DNA of 64,000 bases. Source: UBA940 sp031547885. GTDB taxonomy: Bacteria; Bacteroidota; Bacteroidia; Bacteroidales; Rikenellaceae. Shown here in pieces: positions 40,644-49,494 of this stretch (position 1 is the stretch's first letter; each line of letters starts with the position of its first letter). The notes under the pieces were generated by a model that worked only from the letters and a program-made list of their open reading frames with translations, was not told the origin of the DNA and ran no database searches. The position numbers and the translations under genes were made by a program. The stretch covers positions 10,395 to 74,394 of the forward strand of contig JAVBRO010000016.1 of assembly GCA_031547885.1 (NCBI GenBank). Direction: 5' to 3'.

Positions 40644-42362
40644 ATGAATATGAAAAACATATTAAAATACGCAACCGCAGCGCTGTTTGCCGCCGTTATG
40701 CTCTCGGGATGTCTAAAGCTCGACCAGGCTCCGACCAATAAATTTACGGACGACGCTTTCTGGACGAGCACCGACAGGGCCCAGACCGTGCTGAACATGG
40801 CCTACAGCCAGATGTACTCCCACGATCTTACCTGGAACGACGAGACGCTGAGCGACAACCTGATCGCAACATACTCGAACAACGCCGTGGCTATTATACG
40901 CCAGGGCGCGGCGACTCCCAGCGCCGATTACTTCAAAAACCAGTGGAAATGGCTCTTCGAAGGGATCAAAACCTGCAACGTGTTCATGGACCGCATAGAC
41001 CTCGTTCCCGACATGGATCCCGACGTAAAAGCACGAATGATAGCAGAAATACGCTTTGTACGCGCATCGCTCTATTTCCGCGGAGTAAACATGTGGGGCG
41101 ACATGCCGTTCTTCCTGTATGACATCACTCTCGATGAAGCGCTGGCCATGACCCGCACGCCGAAAGCGCAGGTAATGACTCAACTGCATACCGAAATAGA
41201 CGATATCCTGAACGAACTTCCCCTGAAATCGCAGCTCTCCCTCCCGGCCGAAAACGGACGCATCACACGCGGTGCCGCAGCTATGCTCAAGATCAGGTTC
41301 TACCTGATGCAGAACAACATGCCGCAGGTGGAAGCCTGGTGCTTCCGGTTCATGAACAAAGAGTTCGGAGACTATGACCTCTTCCGCGGAAGCAGCCCCA
41401 ACTACTCGTCGTATGAAAGCCTTTTCCACTCGGCCAACGAGTACAACAACGAAGTGATCCTGGACTATGCCTCGATGGACGCGACATTGTCGTATAAATC
41501 ATGGAACATGGTGGACAGGACTCCGCAGACGCTGCAGGGACGTGTACTCACCGCACGCACGCCCAGCCAGTCGCTCGTGGACGACTACATCACCCTCGAC
41601 GGACTTCCCGTGAAAGGCGCGGTCACATATCCGGCGCCATACAAGAGCGACCCGAACTACGACGAAAGCAGGCCCTATATCAACCGCGACCCCCGTATGG
41701 ACGCCACTGTCGTTTACGACCAGTTCGTGTGGAAAGACAAGGACGCAACAGGAAATTACATCGAACAGACCATATATATATGGCCGGGCGAAATACCTTC
41801 CACTGCAACGGCGTTTACCGGAAGCCCCAGTGAAAACCAATACGGAAGCGACAACGCCACCTTGACCGGATACTACGTGCGCAAGTACTACGACCCCGAC
41901 CACAAGGTCAACAGCCAGGATCAGGACAACAACAAGATACTGATGCGCTACGCCGACGTGCTGCTGATGTACGCCGAAGCATGCCAGGCCAACGGCAAAT
42001 TCAATGAAACCATCTGGAACCTGACAATCAGGCCGATACGCGAACGCGCCGGATTCACCACCGACGGAGCTCTCAACTATCCCATCGCTCTGAGTCCCGA
42101 CAATTACAAGGAGATTATCAGGCGCGAACGCCGCTGTGAACTCGCGATGGAAGGTCTGCGCTACTTCGACCTTGCCCGCTGGAACCTCGGCCCGACGCTC
42201 CTCAACAGGACAATGTACGGAGCAAGGATGAAAGAGAGCAACACCCAGTACGTGACCGCCGCCACATGGCAGTTCCGCGCAAACCGCGACGAACTGTGGT
42301 CGCTGCCATACGCGGAAATGGATAAGGTACCGGGCCTGAAGCCAAACAACCCCGGTTATTAA
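40644..42362 (+). CDS. SusD-like glycan-binding lipoprotein
   Basis: 572 residues; lipoprotein signal AVMLSGCLKLDQ. TPR-type SusD fold: an N-terminal region with TDDAFWTSTDRAQTVLNMAY and EIRFVRASLYFRGVNMWGDMPFF. The C-terminal RagB/SusD domain has NKILMRYADVLLMYAEA and RRERRCELAMEGLRYFDLARW. It caps the SusC barrel and binds the target polysaccharide at the cell surface. ATG 40650 is an alternative start. Confidence 0.96.
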   Translation: MNMKNILKYATAALFAAVMLSGCLKLDQAPTNKFTDDAFWTSTDRAQTVLNMAYSQMYSHDLTWNDETLSDNLIATYSNNAVAIIRQGAATPSADYFKNQWKWLFEGIKTCNVFMDRIDLVPDMDPDVKARMIAEIRFVRASLYFRGVNMWGDMPFFLYDITLDEALAMTRTPKAQVMTQLHTEIDDILNELPLKSQLSLPAENGRITRGAAAMLKIRFYLMQNNMPQVEAWCFRFMNKEFGDYDLFRGSSPNYSSYESLFHSANEYNNEVILDYASMDATLSYKSWNMVDRTPQTLQGRVLTARTPSQSLVDDYITLDGLPVKGAVTYPAPYKSDPNYDESRPYINRDPRMDATVVYDQFVWKDKDATGNYIEQTIYIWPGEIPSTATAFTGSPSENQYGSDNATLTGYYVRKYYDPDHKVNSQDQDNNKILMRYADVLLMYAEACQANGKFNETIWNLTIRPIRERAGFTTDGALNYPIALSPDNYKEIIRRERRCELAMEGLRYFDLARWNLGPTLLNRTMYGARMKESNTQYVTAATWQFRANRDELWSLPYAEMDKVPGLKPNNPGY

Positions 42363-42382
42363 TCGCTAAATCCAGTTAAATT

Positions 42383-43564
42383 ATGAAAAAAGCAATATAT
42401 AAGATAATTCCGGCGGCTTTTGCGGCGCTTCTCGTCTTCGGATGTACCAACAACGCCGAATACAAGGACGTTGCCGTATATCCGGTATCCACGCTGAGCC
42501 TCCCCACCGCTGACTACTATGTCGAACTGCAGAGCGGTACCGACAGGCAGGTGACATTCTCATGGGGTACAGCTTCGGCCGACGACGGCATGCTCCTGCA
42601 GTACGAACTTCTTTTCTTTAGTGCTCCTACGGGAGGTACGCAGATCGCCATGATGGATGCAGGGATGAAAAATTCGATCACCCTTACCCATAAGGACCTC
42701 AATAAAATGATGGGCGGCGCAGGTATCGGATCCGGCGAAACAGGAGCCATGTACTGGACCGTAAAAGCCAGCCGCGGACCCAACTCCGCAATGTACACCG
42801 GCACTCCGCGCAAACTCAATATCAGGAGAATGGTCGGTTTCGACGAAATACCCGCCAAACTCTATATGACGGGATCCGCATCCGAAACCGGCACCGTACT
42901 GGCCGATTCGCGCGAATTCAAACTGACAAGCGCCGCAGGCGACGAAGGCGAATACGAAATGTACACCGAAATCACGTCGGGTACCTTCAACTTCGTCAGT
43001 GCACTCGACGGCTCGGGCCGTACCTTCGGCGTCGAAAACGGCCTGCTGGAAGAGACCACCACCGGCTCCACTTACGCTCCGGGCATCTACAGAATCAATG
43101 TCGACTTCTCGGTCAAAGGCATCATATTCACCAAGATCAGCGAAGTCAGATACACCTACATGCAGAACACCGGCTACAACTCCGCAATGCCCTATGTAGG
43201 CGGAGGCGTATGGCAGCTGCTGGACTTCGAACTGAAACTGGACCGTCCGGGCTGGGGTACACGCGGCTTCGAGGAACGCTACCGTTTCGAAGTGAGCACG
43301 TCGGATGGAACCGAGGTCTGGGGCCCGTACGATACGGGACTTGACAGCGCTCCCAGCAGCCTTAACTTCAACGGCGATTATTTCACCACCGTGGCCAGGG
43401 GAAAAACCGGCGACTGGGATCCTAAATGGAAATGGTACACCTCGGCGGTACCCGACAAGAATGCCGCCGCTGGCGCAGACAACCCATACAAGCACGTCAA
43501 CCTCTATGTGGACATGTCCAACACCGGGGGACGATATTTCCACCACTACACTGTTCTGGAATAA
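42383..43564 (+). CDS. SusE-like surface glycan-binding lipoprotein
   Basis: 393 residues with lipobox VFGCTNN. The N-terminal SusE-type Ig domain (about 30-150) has VTFSWGTASADDGMLLQYEL and MYWTVKASRGPN. A domain starting KLYMTGSASE and a C-terminal carbohydrate-binding module with PYVGGGVWQLLDFELKL follow. Such proteins sit on the cell surface and hold the polysaccharide. The next gene encodes two copies of the same layout. Confidence 0.86.
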   Translation: MKKAIYKIIPAAFAALLVFGCTNNAEYKDVAVYPVSTLSLPTADYYVELQSGTDRQVTFSWGTASADDGMLLQYELLFFSAPTGGTQIAMMDAGMKNSITLTHKDLNKMMGGAGIGSGETGAMYWTVKASRGPNSAMYTGTPRKLNIRRMVGFDEIPAKLYMTGSASETGTVLADSREFKLTSAAGDEGEYEMYTEITSGTFNFVSALDGSGRTFGVENGLLEETTTGSTYAPGIYRINVDFSVKGIIFTKISEVRYTYMQNTGYNSAMPYVGGGVWQLLDFELKLDRPGWGTRGFEERYRFEVSTSDGTEVWGPYDTGLDSAPSSLNFNGDYFTTVARGKTGDWDPKWKWYTSAVPDKNAAAGADNPYKHVNLYVDMSNTGGRYFHHYTVLE

Positions 43565-43593
43565 TGTTGCATATTAAAATCTGAAACGACAAT

Positions 43594-45855
43594 ATGAAAA
43601 CGATCGTAAATAAACTACCGGTAATGATTCTGGCCGCATTTACACTGTGGGCATGCCAGGAGCAGAAACTGGATTACAAGAACGGAAGCCTCGACGGGGT
43701 TTCCCAGCTGATCGCGCCGGCCGGGGACGGGACCACATACCTGAGCAACACCACCGACGTGCTGAACTTCAAATGGAAAACCGTTAACAGCGGAGCCGTG
43801 AAATACGAAGTATCATTCTCTTCCAGCGCCACCGGAGCCGAAATATACAGGTTCGTCCCGACAGACGGAGCGCTTACCGGCACCACCGGCATCTCCCTCG
43901 CGCTTCTCGACCAGATTGCCTCTATGGCAGGCATACTGACAGGATCCGAAGGCGATATCTACTGGACCGTCTACTCGAAAAAGGGCACTGCAGAGGTCAA
44001 AGCTACTGCAGCTTCCAAGAAACTGCCTGTAAAGCGCTTCACAGGATTTGCCGAAGCTCCCGTACATCTTTACATTACCGGAGGAGCAACGGAAGGCGGC
44101 ACCGATATCACCAAGGCGCAGCAGTTCCGCAACGACGAGGAGAACGTCTTCAAGGTCGTCACATCCCTCAAAGCCGGACAGCCGTTCTTCTTCACGAACA
44201 ACAACGCAGGCACTGGATACAGCGAATATTCGTTCTACCCCGACAAAAAGATCTATGTCGAAGACGGCGATCCCATGACCGTGGAAGCCGACGGGATATA
44301 CCGCATCACTGCCAATATCGCCAGGAACAGGTACACGATCGAACTGCTCGAGAACCTCAGCCTGTACTATCCGGCTGGTATGGACGTGAACGGTGACGGT
44401 GTTCTTAAATACAGCTTCCCAATGGAATACCAGGGGGGCGGGATATGGAAACTCGCGGATTTCAAATTCGCGTTCACTGACAACCGCTACCAGTTCCGCC
44501 TCGACGTTGCCGGCAAGGAACGCATATGGGGTTCGAAAGACTCGGATGCCAATCCGCCTACGGTTATCGGAGGATCGTATTACTACATATTCGAAAACGC
44601 CGTTGCGGCCGACGGATACAGCTATTCCTACAAGCTGATGTCGTCGCTGATCGGCCTGACCACCGATATCTACGTCGACATGTCCGCGTCCGCCACGCAA
44701 CCGACACACAGGTTCGACCTGAGCAGCGAATACGACCTGCAGCCTGTCGCCTCGCTTACAACGCCTGCAGACAATGCGACAATCGACCTCAACACGACCT
44801 ACACCATGGACTTCAGCTGGGCGGAACCGACATACGACAAAGCGTCGTTCCCGGCGAAATACGAAGTGGTCTTCTTCTCGGATGCCGCCGGAACAACGGA
44901 GATCGGGAAAGCAGCCAGCGACGACTACGGACTCGACACTTCAGTGACGATAGGCCGTACCATACTCGACAATGCAGCCAAAGGTGCAGGTATCGATATC
45001 GGCGCAGCAGGCGTAATCTACTGGAGCGTGAGAACGATCATGATGAACGAAAGCGTTATCGCCACTGCCGCACCGCGCAAAATCAATATCACGCGCATCG
45101 AGCTGCCGGCGCAACTGTATATCTCCGGAACTAATTTTGACGGAACAACCGTCGCTGTCGGCAGTGCATATAAGATGCGCAAACTCGAAGACGGCGTATT
45201 CCAGGGATATTACAACTTCAGAACGACTACGGCATACCGCCTCACCGACGGGACCAGCGGCAGTTATATTACATACGAAATGTCGAACAACCAGTTGGTT
45301 CCGGGGGCTTCAACCGCTACTTTCGCCACCACCGGCTGGGGAAGCATCAACAGCAGCGACAGGGTGTACCGCATAACCGTCAACTTCAAGACGAACACCA
45401 TCACCGCGCAGATCACCAGGTACGTATACTTCTACCAATGCTCGCAAGGCACCAACGGGGCCCTTACATACGGCGGCAACGGTGTCTGGACAAATACCAG
45501 AGCCCTTACCGGTACCAGCAGCAGCAACAACGACAACCGCTACCTGTTCAGGGTAGGATACACCAGCGCTCCGACAAGCAACACAAACTGGAGCGAAACA
45601 TGGGGTTCTGCAAACTGGAACAACGACTCGGCGCCGAACGACTCATGGCTTACGTCCAGACCCGAGTTCTGGTACATAACAGTATGGGTTCCGGCCAACT
45701 ACAAAGTCATCGACTCCGGGCACAGCGCCTACGACCAATGGGGATATTCCTTCAAGTTCAGTTCGGACCAGTATCCGAAAGCTGCCGCAAGGAACGTCAC
45801 TATAAGGCTCGACATGAATGCGACTAACCCCACTCATACAATTACGTGGAACTAA
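43594..45855 (+). CDS. SusE/SusF-like surface protein with duplicated module
   Basis: 753 residues with lipobox LWACQEQ. Residues about 30-385 and 395-753 are two modules, each matching the three-domain order of the preceding gene: Ig domain (NFKWKTVNSGAVKYEVSFSS; DFSWAEPTYDKASFPAKYEV), IYWTVYSKKG / IYWSVRTIMM, then VHLYITGGATEG / QLYISGTNFDG, and a binding module (YQGGGIWKLADF; TYGGNGVWTNTRAL). The family holds glycans at the surface. Doubling should increase avidity or reach. Second Ig module lacks its own signal peptide, so this is a fusion of duplicated genes. Confidence 0.86.
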   Translation: MKTIVNKLPVMILAAFTLWACQEQKLDYKNGSLDGVSQLIAPAGDGTTYLSNTTDVLNFKWKTVNSGAVKYEVSFSSSATGAEIYRFVPTDGALTGTTGISLALLDQIASMAGILTGSEGDIYWTVYSKKGTAEVKATAASKKLPVKRFTGFAEAPVHLYITGGATEGGTDITKAQQFRNDEENVFKVVTSLKAGQPFFFTNNNAGTGYSEYSFYPDKKIYVEDGDPMTVEADGIYRITANIARNRYTIELLENLSLYYPAGMDVNGDGVLKYSFPMEYQGGGIWKLADFKFAFTDNRYQFRLDVAGKERIWGSKDSDANPPTVIGGSYYYIFENAVAADGYSYSYKLMSSLIGLTTDIYVDMSASATQPTHRFDLSSEYDLQPVASLTTPADNATIDLNTTYTMDFSWAEPTYDKASFPAKYEVVFFSDAAGTTEIGKAASDDYGLDTSVTIGRTILDNAAKGAGIDIGAAGVIYWSVRTIMMNESVIATAAPRKINITRIELPAQLYISGTNFDGTTVAVGSAYKMRKLEDGVFQGYYNFRTTTAYRLTDGTSGSYITYEMSNNQLVPGASTATFATTGWGSINSSDRVYRITVNFKTNTITAQITRYVYFYQCSQGTNGALTYGGNGVWTNTRALTGTSSSNNDNRYLFRVGYTSAPTSNTNWSETWGSANWNNDSAPNDSWLTSRPEFWYITVWVPANYKVIDSGHSAYDQWGYSFKFSSDQYPKAAARNVTIRLDMNATNPTHTITWN

Positions 45856-45916
45856 CCGGTCAAATATCGGGCCCGGTAAACGGGCCCGGTAAAAAACCCT
45901 ATAAAACAATAGAAAT

Positions 45917-47383
45917 ATGAAAAAAATGCTTTTGATGACACTTGCCGCACTGGTCGTTGTTTCGTGCGGGAACGTCTTCGACGAATATTACTCGAGAACG
46001 GATTCGATAATTCCCGAAACGCCGGAAGAACCCGTGGATCCGGTCAAACCCGATCCGGGTGAAGTCACTGTGGACCCAGATTCATACTGGTACAAGGCTG
46101 CCGACAGCGCCAGCATGGCACTGCTCAACCGCTACTGGCCGCCCATGCTCACGGAAGTGGCCGCATGGAACGACAGCTACCTGAACTGGCACTTTACAAA
46201 CTCCCAGGATAAAAAGGCCGACGCCAACAGCAACTACTGGCATCAGGCACATGCGATCGACCCGATCATCGACGCCTATAACCGCACACCGACCACCAAA
46301 GAGTATGAAGACGAGAAACAACTGTGGCTCTCGATATTCGACAAGTGGTACCAGGGTGTTCCGAGATTCCAGTGGATGTGGAATACGACCTGGAGCAGCA
46401 ATTCATGGAAAAACGCTTTCCCGTCCTTTACCAACTACGACAGTGCGGATGGATGGCGCAACGAATACATCGACGACATGGACTGGATGGTCCTGACGCT
46501 CATACGCATGTACGAAGCGCTCGCGGTCAACGATCCGGATGCGGCCGCAAAGTATCTTGCGAAAGGTAAAGAGATATACGACAACTTTATCTGGGACTGG
46601 GCCTGGGATGCACCCGGCAAAGGAACGGGTTATTCCGGCACATACGGGATCTACTGGAAAAGGGATACCAGCGGAACCTCTTCGAAGAACGCATGTTCCA
46701 ACGGCCCGTCCATGATCATAGCCGCAAAACTGTCGTACTATTCGACGGATACCGACGATAAAACCAAATACGCACAACAGGCCGAAGATATCTACGAATG
46801 GATGATATCCCACCTTTATAACAGCACCTCAGGCGTAGTTGCGGATAACTGGAACGGATCCGGCTCCTCGGGAGGCGCCCTGACCTACAACCAGGGTACT
46901 TTCATCGGCGGCTGCCACTGGCTCTACAAGATCACCGACGATGAAAAATATCTCACGCCCGCCATCAAAGCCACTGAATATACCATCAACAGCATGCAGT
47001 CGGCAGCGCCCAACGGGACGAGACTGCTCCAGTCGAGCAGCGGCGCCACCGAAGGCAACAACACCGCGTTCAGGGGTATTTACATTCGCTACTTCATCGA
47101 CATCATCAACGAACCCACCGTGGATGTAATGCCGAACGGCACAGGCCTTCGTCAAAAATGGTATGACAACCTGGCCAACTGGGCCAACTACGTATGGCGC
47201 GACGGCCTGGGAGTCGACAAAGGCACCGGCATAAGCAATCCCGGCCAGCTGCTCTTCGGCTACGACTGGAGCAAAAAGGTTACCGACGCCGAAATCTCGG
47301 CCGGTATCAACCTCGGCAACCAGCTCAGCGGAGCCATACTGGTGGAAGCCATGAATACCGCTAAAAATCCTTCCGCGGAATAA
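45917..47383 (+). CDS. GH76 endo-alpha-1,6-mannanase, surface lipoprotein
   Basis: 488 residues. Lipoprotein signal (VVVSCGN, Cys17) followed by an acidic Pro/Glu linker typical of surface export. The GH76 fold is seen from ASMALLNRYWPPM, NYWHQAHAID and the catalytic Asp pair D186-D187 in RNEYIDDMDWMVL, then GIYWKRDTSG and NQGTFIGGCHWLY. The family cuts the alpha-1,6-mannan backbone of fungal cell walls. It lies directly after the surface-binding genes, so it likely makes the oligosaccharides that SusC/D import. Confidence 0.94.
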   Translation: MKKMLLMTLAALVVVSCGNVFDEYYSRTDSIIPETPEEPVDPVKPDPGEVTVDPDSYWYKAADSASMALLNRYWPPMLTEVAAWNDSYLNWHFTNSQDKKADANSNYWHQAHAIDPIIDAYNRTPTTKEYEDEKQLWLSIFDKWYQGVPRFQWMWNTTWSSNSWKNAFPSFTNYDSADGWRNEYIDDMDWMVLTLIRMYEALAVNDPDAAAKYLAKGKEIYDNFIWDWAWDAPGKGTGYSGTYGIYWKRDTSGTSSKNACSNGPSMIIAAKLSYYSTDTDDKTKYAQQAEDIYEWMISHLYNSTSGVVADNWNGSGSSGGALTYNQGTFIGGCHWLYKITDDEKYLTPAIKATEYTINSMQSAAPNGTRLLQSSSGATEGNNTAFRGIYIRYFIDIINEPTVDVMPNGTGLRQKWYDNLANWANYVWRDGLGVDKGTGISNPGQLLFGYDWSKKVTDAEISAGINLGNQLSGAILVEAMNTAKNPSAE

Positions 47384-47406
47384 ACTATCATTCCGATATA
47401 TAATGC

Positions 47407-47450
47407 TTTTTGCTGCGGCCGGCCTGAGAACCGGCCGGCCCGCGGCAAAA
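47407..47450. terminator. Terminator after GH76
   Basis: GGCCGGCC (47417-47424) pairs with GGCCGGCC (47433-47440), extended by TTTTGCTGC/GCGGCAAAA with one bulge. Both flanks are A or T rich. Confidence 0.75.
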
Positions 47451-47538
47451 ACAAAAAAAAACGACAACCCGACACAACAAACGACACAAAACAATTAGAA
47501 AAGAGAAAGATAGAGGAGTTTGTCTCATTTTTAAGAAT

Positions 47539-47546
47539 TACATTTG
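47539..47546 (+). promoter_or_regulatory. -7 box (TACATTTG) before GH125
   Basis: An exact TAnnTTTG after the GH76 terminator; leader about 85 nt. A TTTG lies only 16 bp upstream, so spacing is not ideal. Confidence 0.45.
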
Positions 47547-47637
47547 CCTGTCCCGAATATGAGACAGCGCAGAAAACAGCCGTAAAACGGCATCCCCGGA
47601 GTGAAAATAGAGTAAAAACAACATACAACCGAACGAA

Positions 47638-49137
47638 ATGAAAACCAAATTGATGATTGCCGCCTGCTTTATGCTGATCTGTTCAGCTGCGGGGGCAAGT
47701 GCGGCCGCATCGAATTCCCACAGGGCCGAAATGCCATCTGCAAAGGTCCCGGAAGCAGTGACCGACGCAGTAAGGCCAAAAGGCAACTACAAAGTCACGA
47801 ACCGTCCGCCCGCAGCCGACCGCCTGTTCGTCTCGAAAGCCGTCGAAAAGGAGATCGCACGCATCAAAAAAATACTGACCAACGAAAAAATGAGGTGGAT
47901 GTTCGAGAACTGTTTCCCCAACACGCTCGACACCACAGTCCGCTACCGCAAGGCTAACGGCGTGGATGACACGGTAGTCTACACCGGCGATATCCATGCC
48001 ATGTGGCTCCGCGACTCGGGCGCACAGGTATGGCCATATGTCCAGCTCGCCAACAGCGACAAGCAGCTCAAGGCGATGATACGCGGAACCATACACCGCC
48101 AGTTTATCTGCATCAATATAGACCCTTATGCCAACGCGTTCCTCGATCCGTATGATCCCAATCCCGACCACCAGTGGATGAGCGACTACACGGCCATGAA
48201 ACCCGAACTGCACGAACGCAAATGGGAGATCGACTCGCTGTGCTACCCTATCCGCCTGGCTTACCACTACTGGAAGGTGACGGGCGACGCTTCGGTATTC
48301 GATGCCGAGTGGCTGCAGGCCATAGCCAACGTACTGAAAACTTTCCATGAACAGCAGCGTAAGGAGAACCTGGGCCCCTACACTTTCGAGAGGGTGACCT
48401 CACGGCAGCTCGACACCATGTGCAATGGCGGCAAGGGCAATCCGGTCGAACCTGTCGGACTGATCGCATCTGCTTTCCGACCGTCGGACGACGCAACCAC
48501 GTTCCTCTTCCTCGTCCCGTCGAACTTCTTCGCAGTGTCGTCGCTCCGCAAGGCCGCCGAAATACTGACTACGGTGAACAAACGTGCCGATCTGGCGCAG
48601 CAGTGCACCGACCTTGCCGCCGAAGTCGAAGAGGCTCTGGCAGAATACGCGACTTACGAACATCCGAAATACGGCACTATCTATTCGTTCGAAGTGGACG
48701 GCTTCGGAAACCGCTTCCTGATGGACGACGCCAACGTCCCGAGTCTGCTGGCGATGCCCTATCTGGGCGATGTGGACGTCGACTGCCCCATCTACCAGAA
48801 TACCCGTGCTTTCGTCTGGAGCGAGGACAACCCCTACTTCTTCCGCGGAAAGGCGGGCGAAGGGATCGGCGGCCCGCACATCGGATACGACATGGCCTGG
48901 CCCATGAGCATCATGATGAAGGCCTTCACCAGCAGCGACGACACCGAGATAAAATGGTGCATCGAAATGCTGCTGAAAACCGATGCAGAAACCGGTTTCA
49001 TACACGAATCGTTCAATGTGGACGACCCCTACAACTTCACCCGCAAGTGGTTCGCATGGCAGAACACGCTCTTCGGGGAACTGATACTCAAACTGGTAAA
49101 CGAAGGCAAATCAGACCTGCTGAACTCGATTCAGTAA
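47638..49137 (+). CDS. GH125 exo-alpha-1,6-mannosidase
   Basis: 499 residues with a signal peptide (ICSAAGASAAA). GH125 features: RLFVSKAVEKEIARIK, MRWMFENCFPNTLDTTV, TGDIHAMWLRDSGAQVWPY, IDPYANAFL, KPELHERKWEIDSLCYPIRL and a C-terminal GFIHESFNVDDPYNFTR. Enzymes of this family release alpha-1,6-linked mannose from non-reducing ends by inversion. Together with the GH76 endo-enzyme it completes an alpha-mannan backbone pathway; no GH92 debranching enzyme is in the window. Confidence 0.94.
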   Translation: MKTKLMIAACFMLICSAAGASAAASNSHRAEMPSAKVPEAVTDAVRPKGNYKVTNRPPAADRLFVSKAVEKEIARIKKILTNEKMRWMFENCFPNTLDTTVRYRKANGVDDTVVYTGDIHAMWLRDSGAQVWPYVQLANSDKQLKAMIRGTIHRQFICINIDPYANAFLDPYDPNPDHQWMSDYTAMKPELHERKWEIDSLCYPIRLAYHYWKVTGDASVFDAEWLQAIANVLKTFHEQQRKENLGPYTFERVTSRQLDTMCNGGKGNPVEPVGLIASAFRPSDDATTFLFLVPSNFFAVSSLRKAAEILTTVNKRADLAQQCTDLAAEVEEALAEYATYEHPKYGTIYSFEVDGFGNRFLMDDANVPSLLAMPYLGDVDVDCPIYQNTRAFVWSEDNPYFFRGKAGEGIGGPHIGYDMAWPMSIMMKAFTSSDDTEIKWCIEMLLKTDAETGFIHESFNVDDPYNFTRKWFAWQNTLFGELILKLVNEGKSDLLNSIQ

Positions 49138-49155
49138 ACGCGCGCTTACCGGTAC

Positions 49156-49200
49156 AAAAGGGCCCGTCATACAACGGGAGGCAGGAGGCGGGCCCTTTTT
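49156..49200 (+). terminator. Rho-independent terminator after GH125
   Basis: AAAAGGGCCCG (49156-49166) and CGGGCCCTTTT (49189-49199) form an 11-bp stem with T tail. Confidence 0.88.
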
Positions 49201-49494
49201 GCAGCAACGGCTGCGGCGGAACAACAGTAAGCCGAACAGGTTTCTGAAAATTCTGAAGCGACCGCAAACAAGACAATCAACTTACTAAGTTACAAAAAAA
49301 CCACATCAATCAACTTGCAGCACACGGAGCCAACGGTCGCAGCGTAATTAGTTCCGACCGCGCCGATTTCACCAACTTCATAGGGTTAGGGTTAGGGTTT
49401 GTTGATGAAAATCATCCGCGTGTGTGGGAAAGGCGGCGCAATTCTGTGCCGCCTTTCATTTTTTGCGTATCTTTAAAAACTTAAAACCGCAACC
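49201..49494. other. Spacer between GH125 and GH32
   Basis: About 290 bp without a gene. It holds three TAGGGT units (49381-49400) and TATCTTTA (49468-49475), a one-mismatch promoter box 20 bp before GH32. Confidence 0.5.

Noticed and set aside
49381..49400. Eukaryotic contamination suggested by TTAGGG repeats
   Set aside because: Flanking genes are continuous bacterial polysaccharide-locus genes, so a chimeric origin is unlikely.
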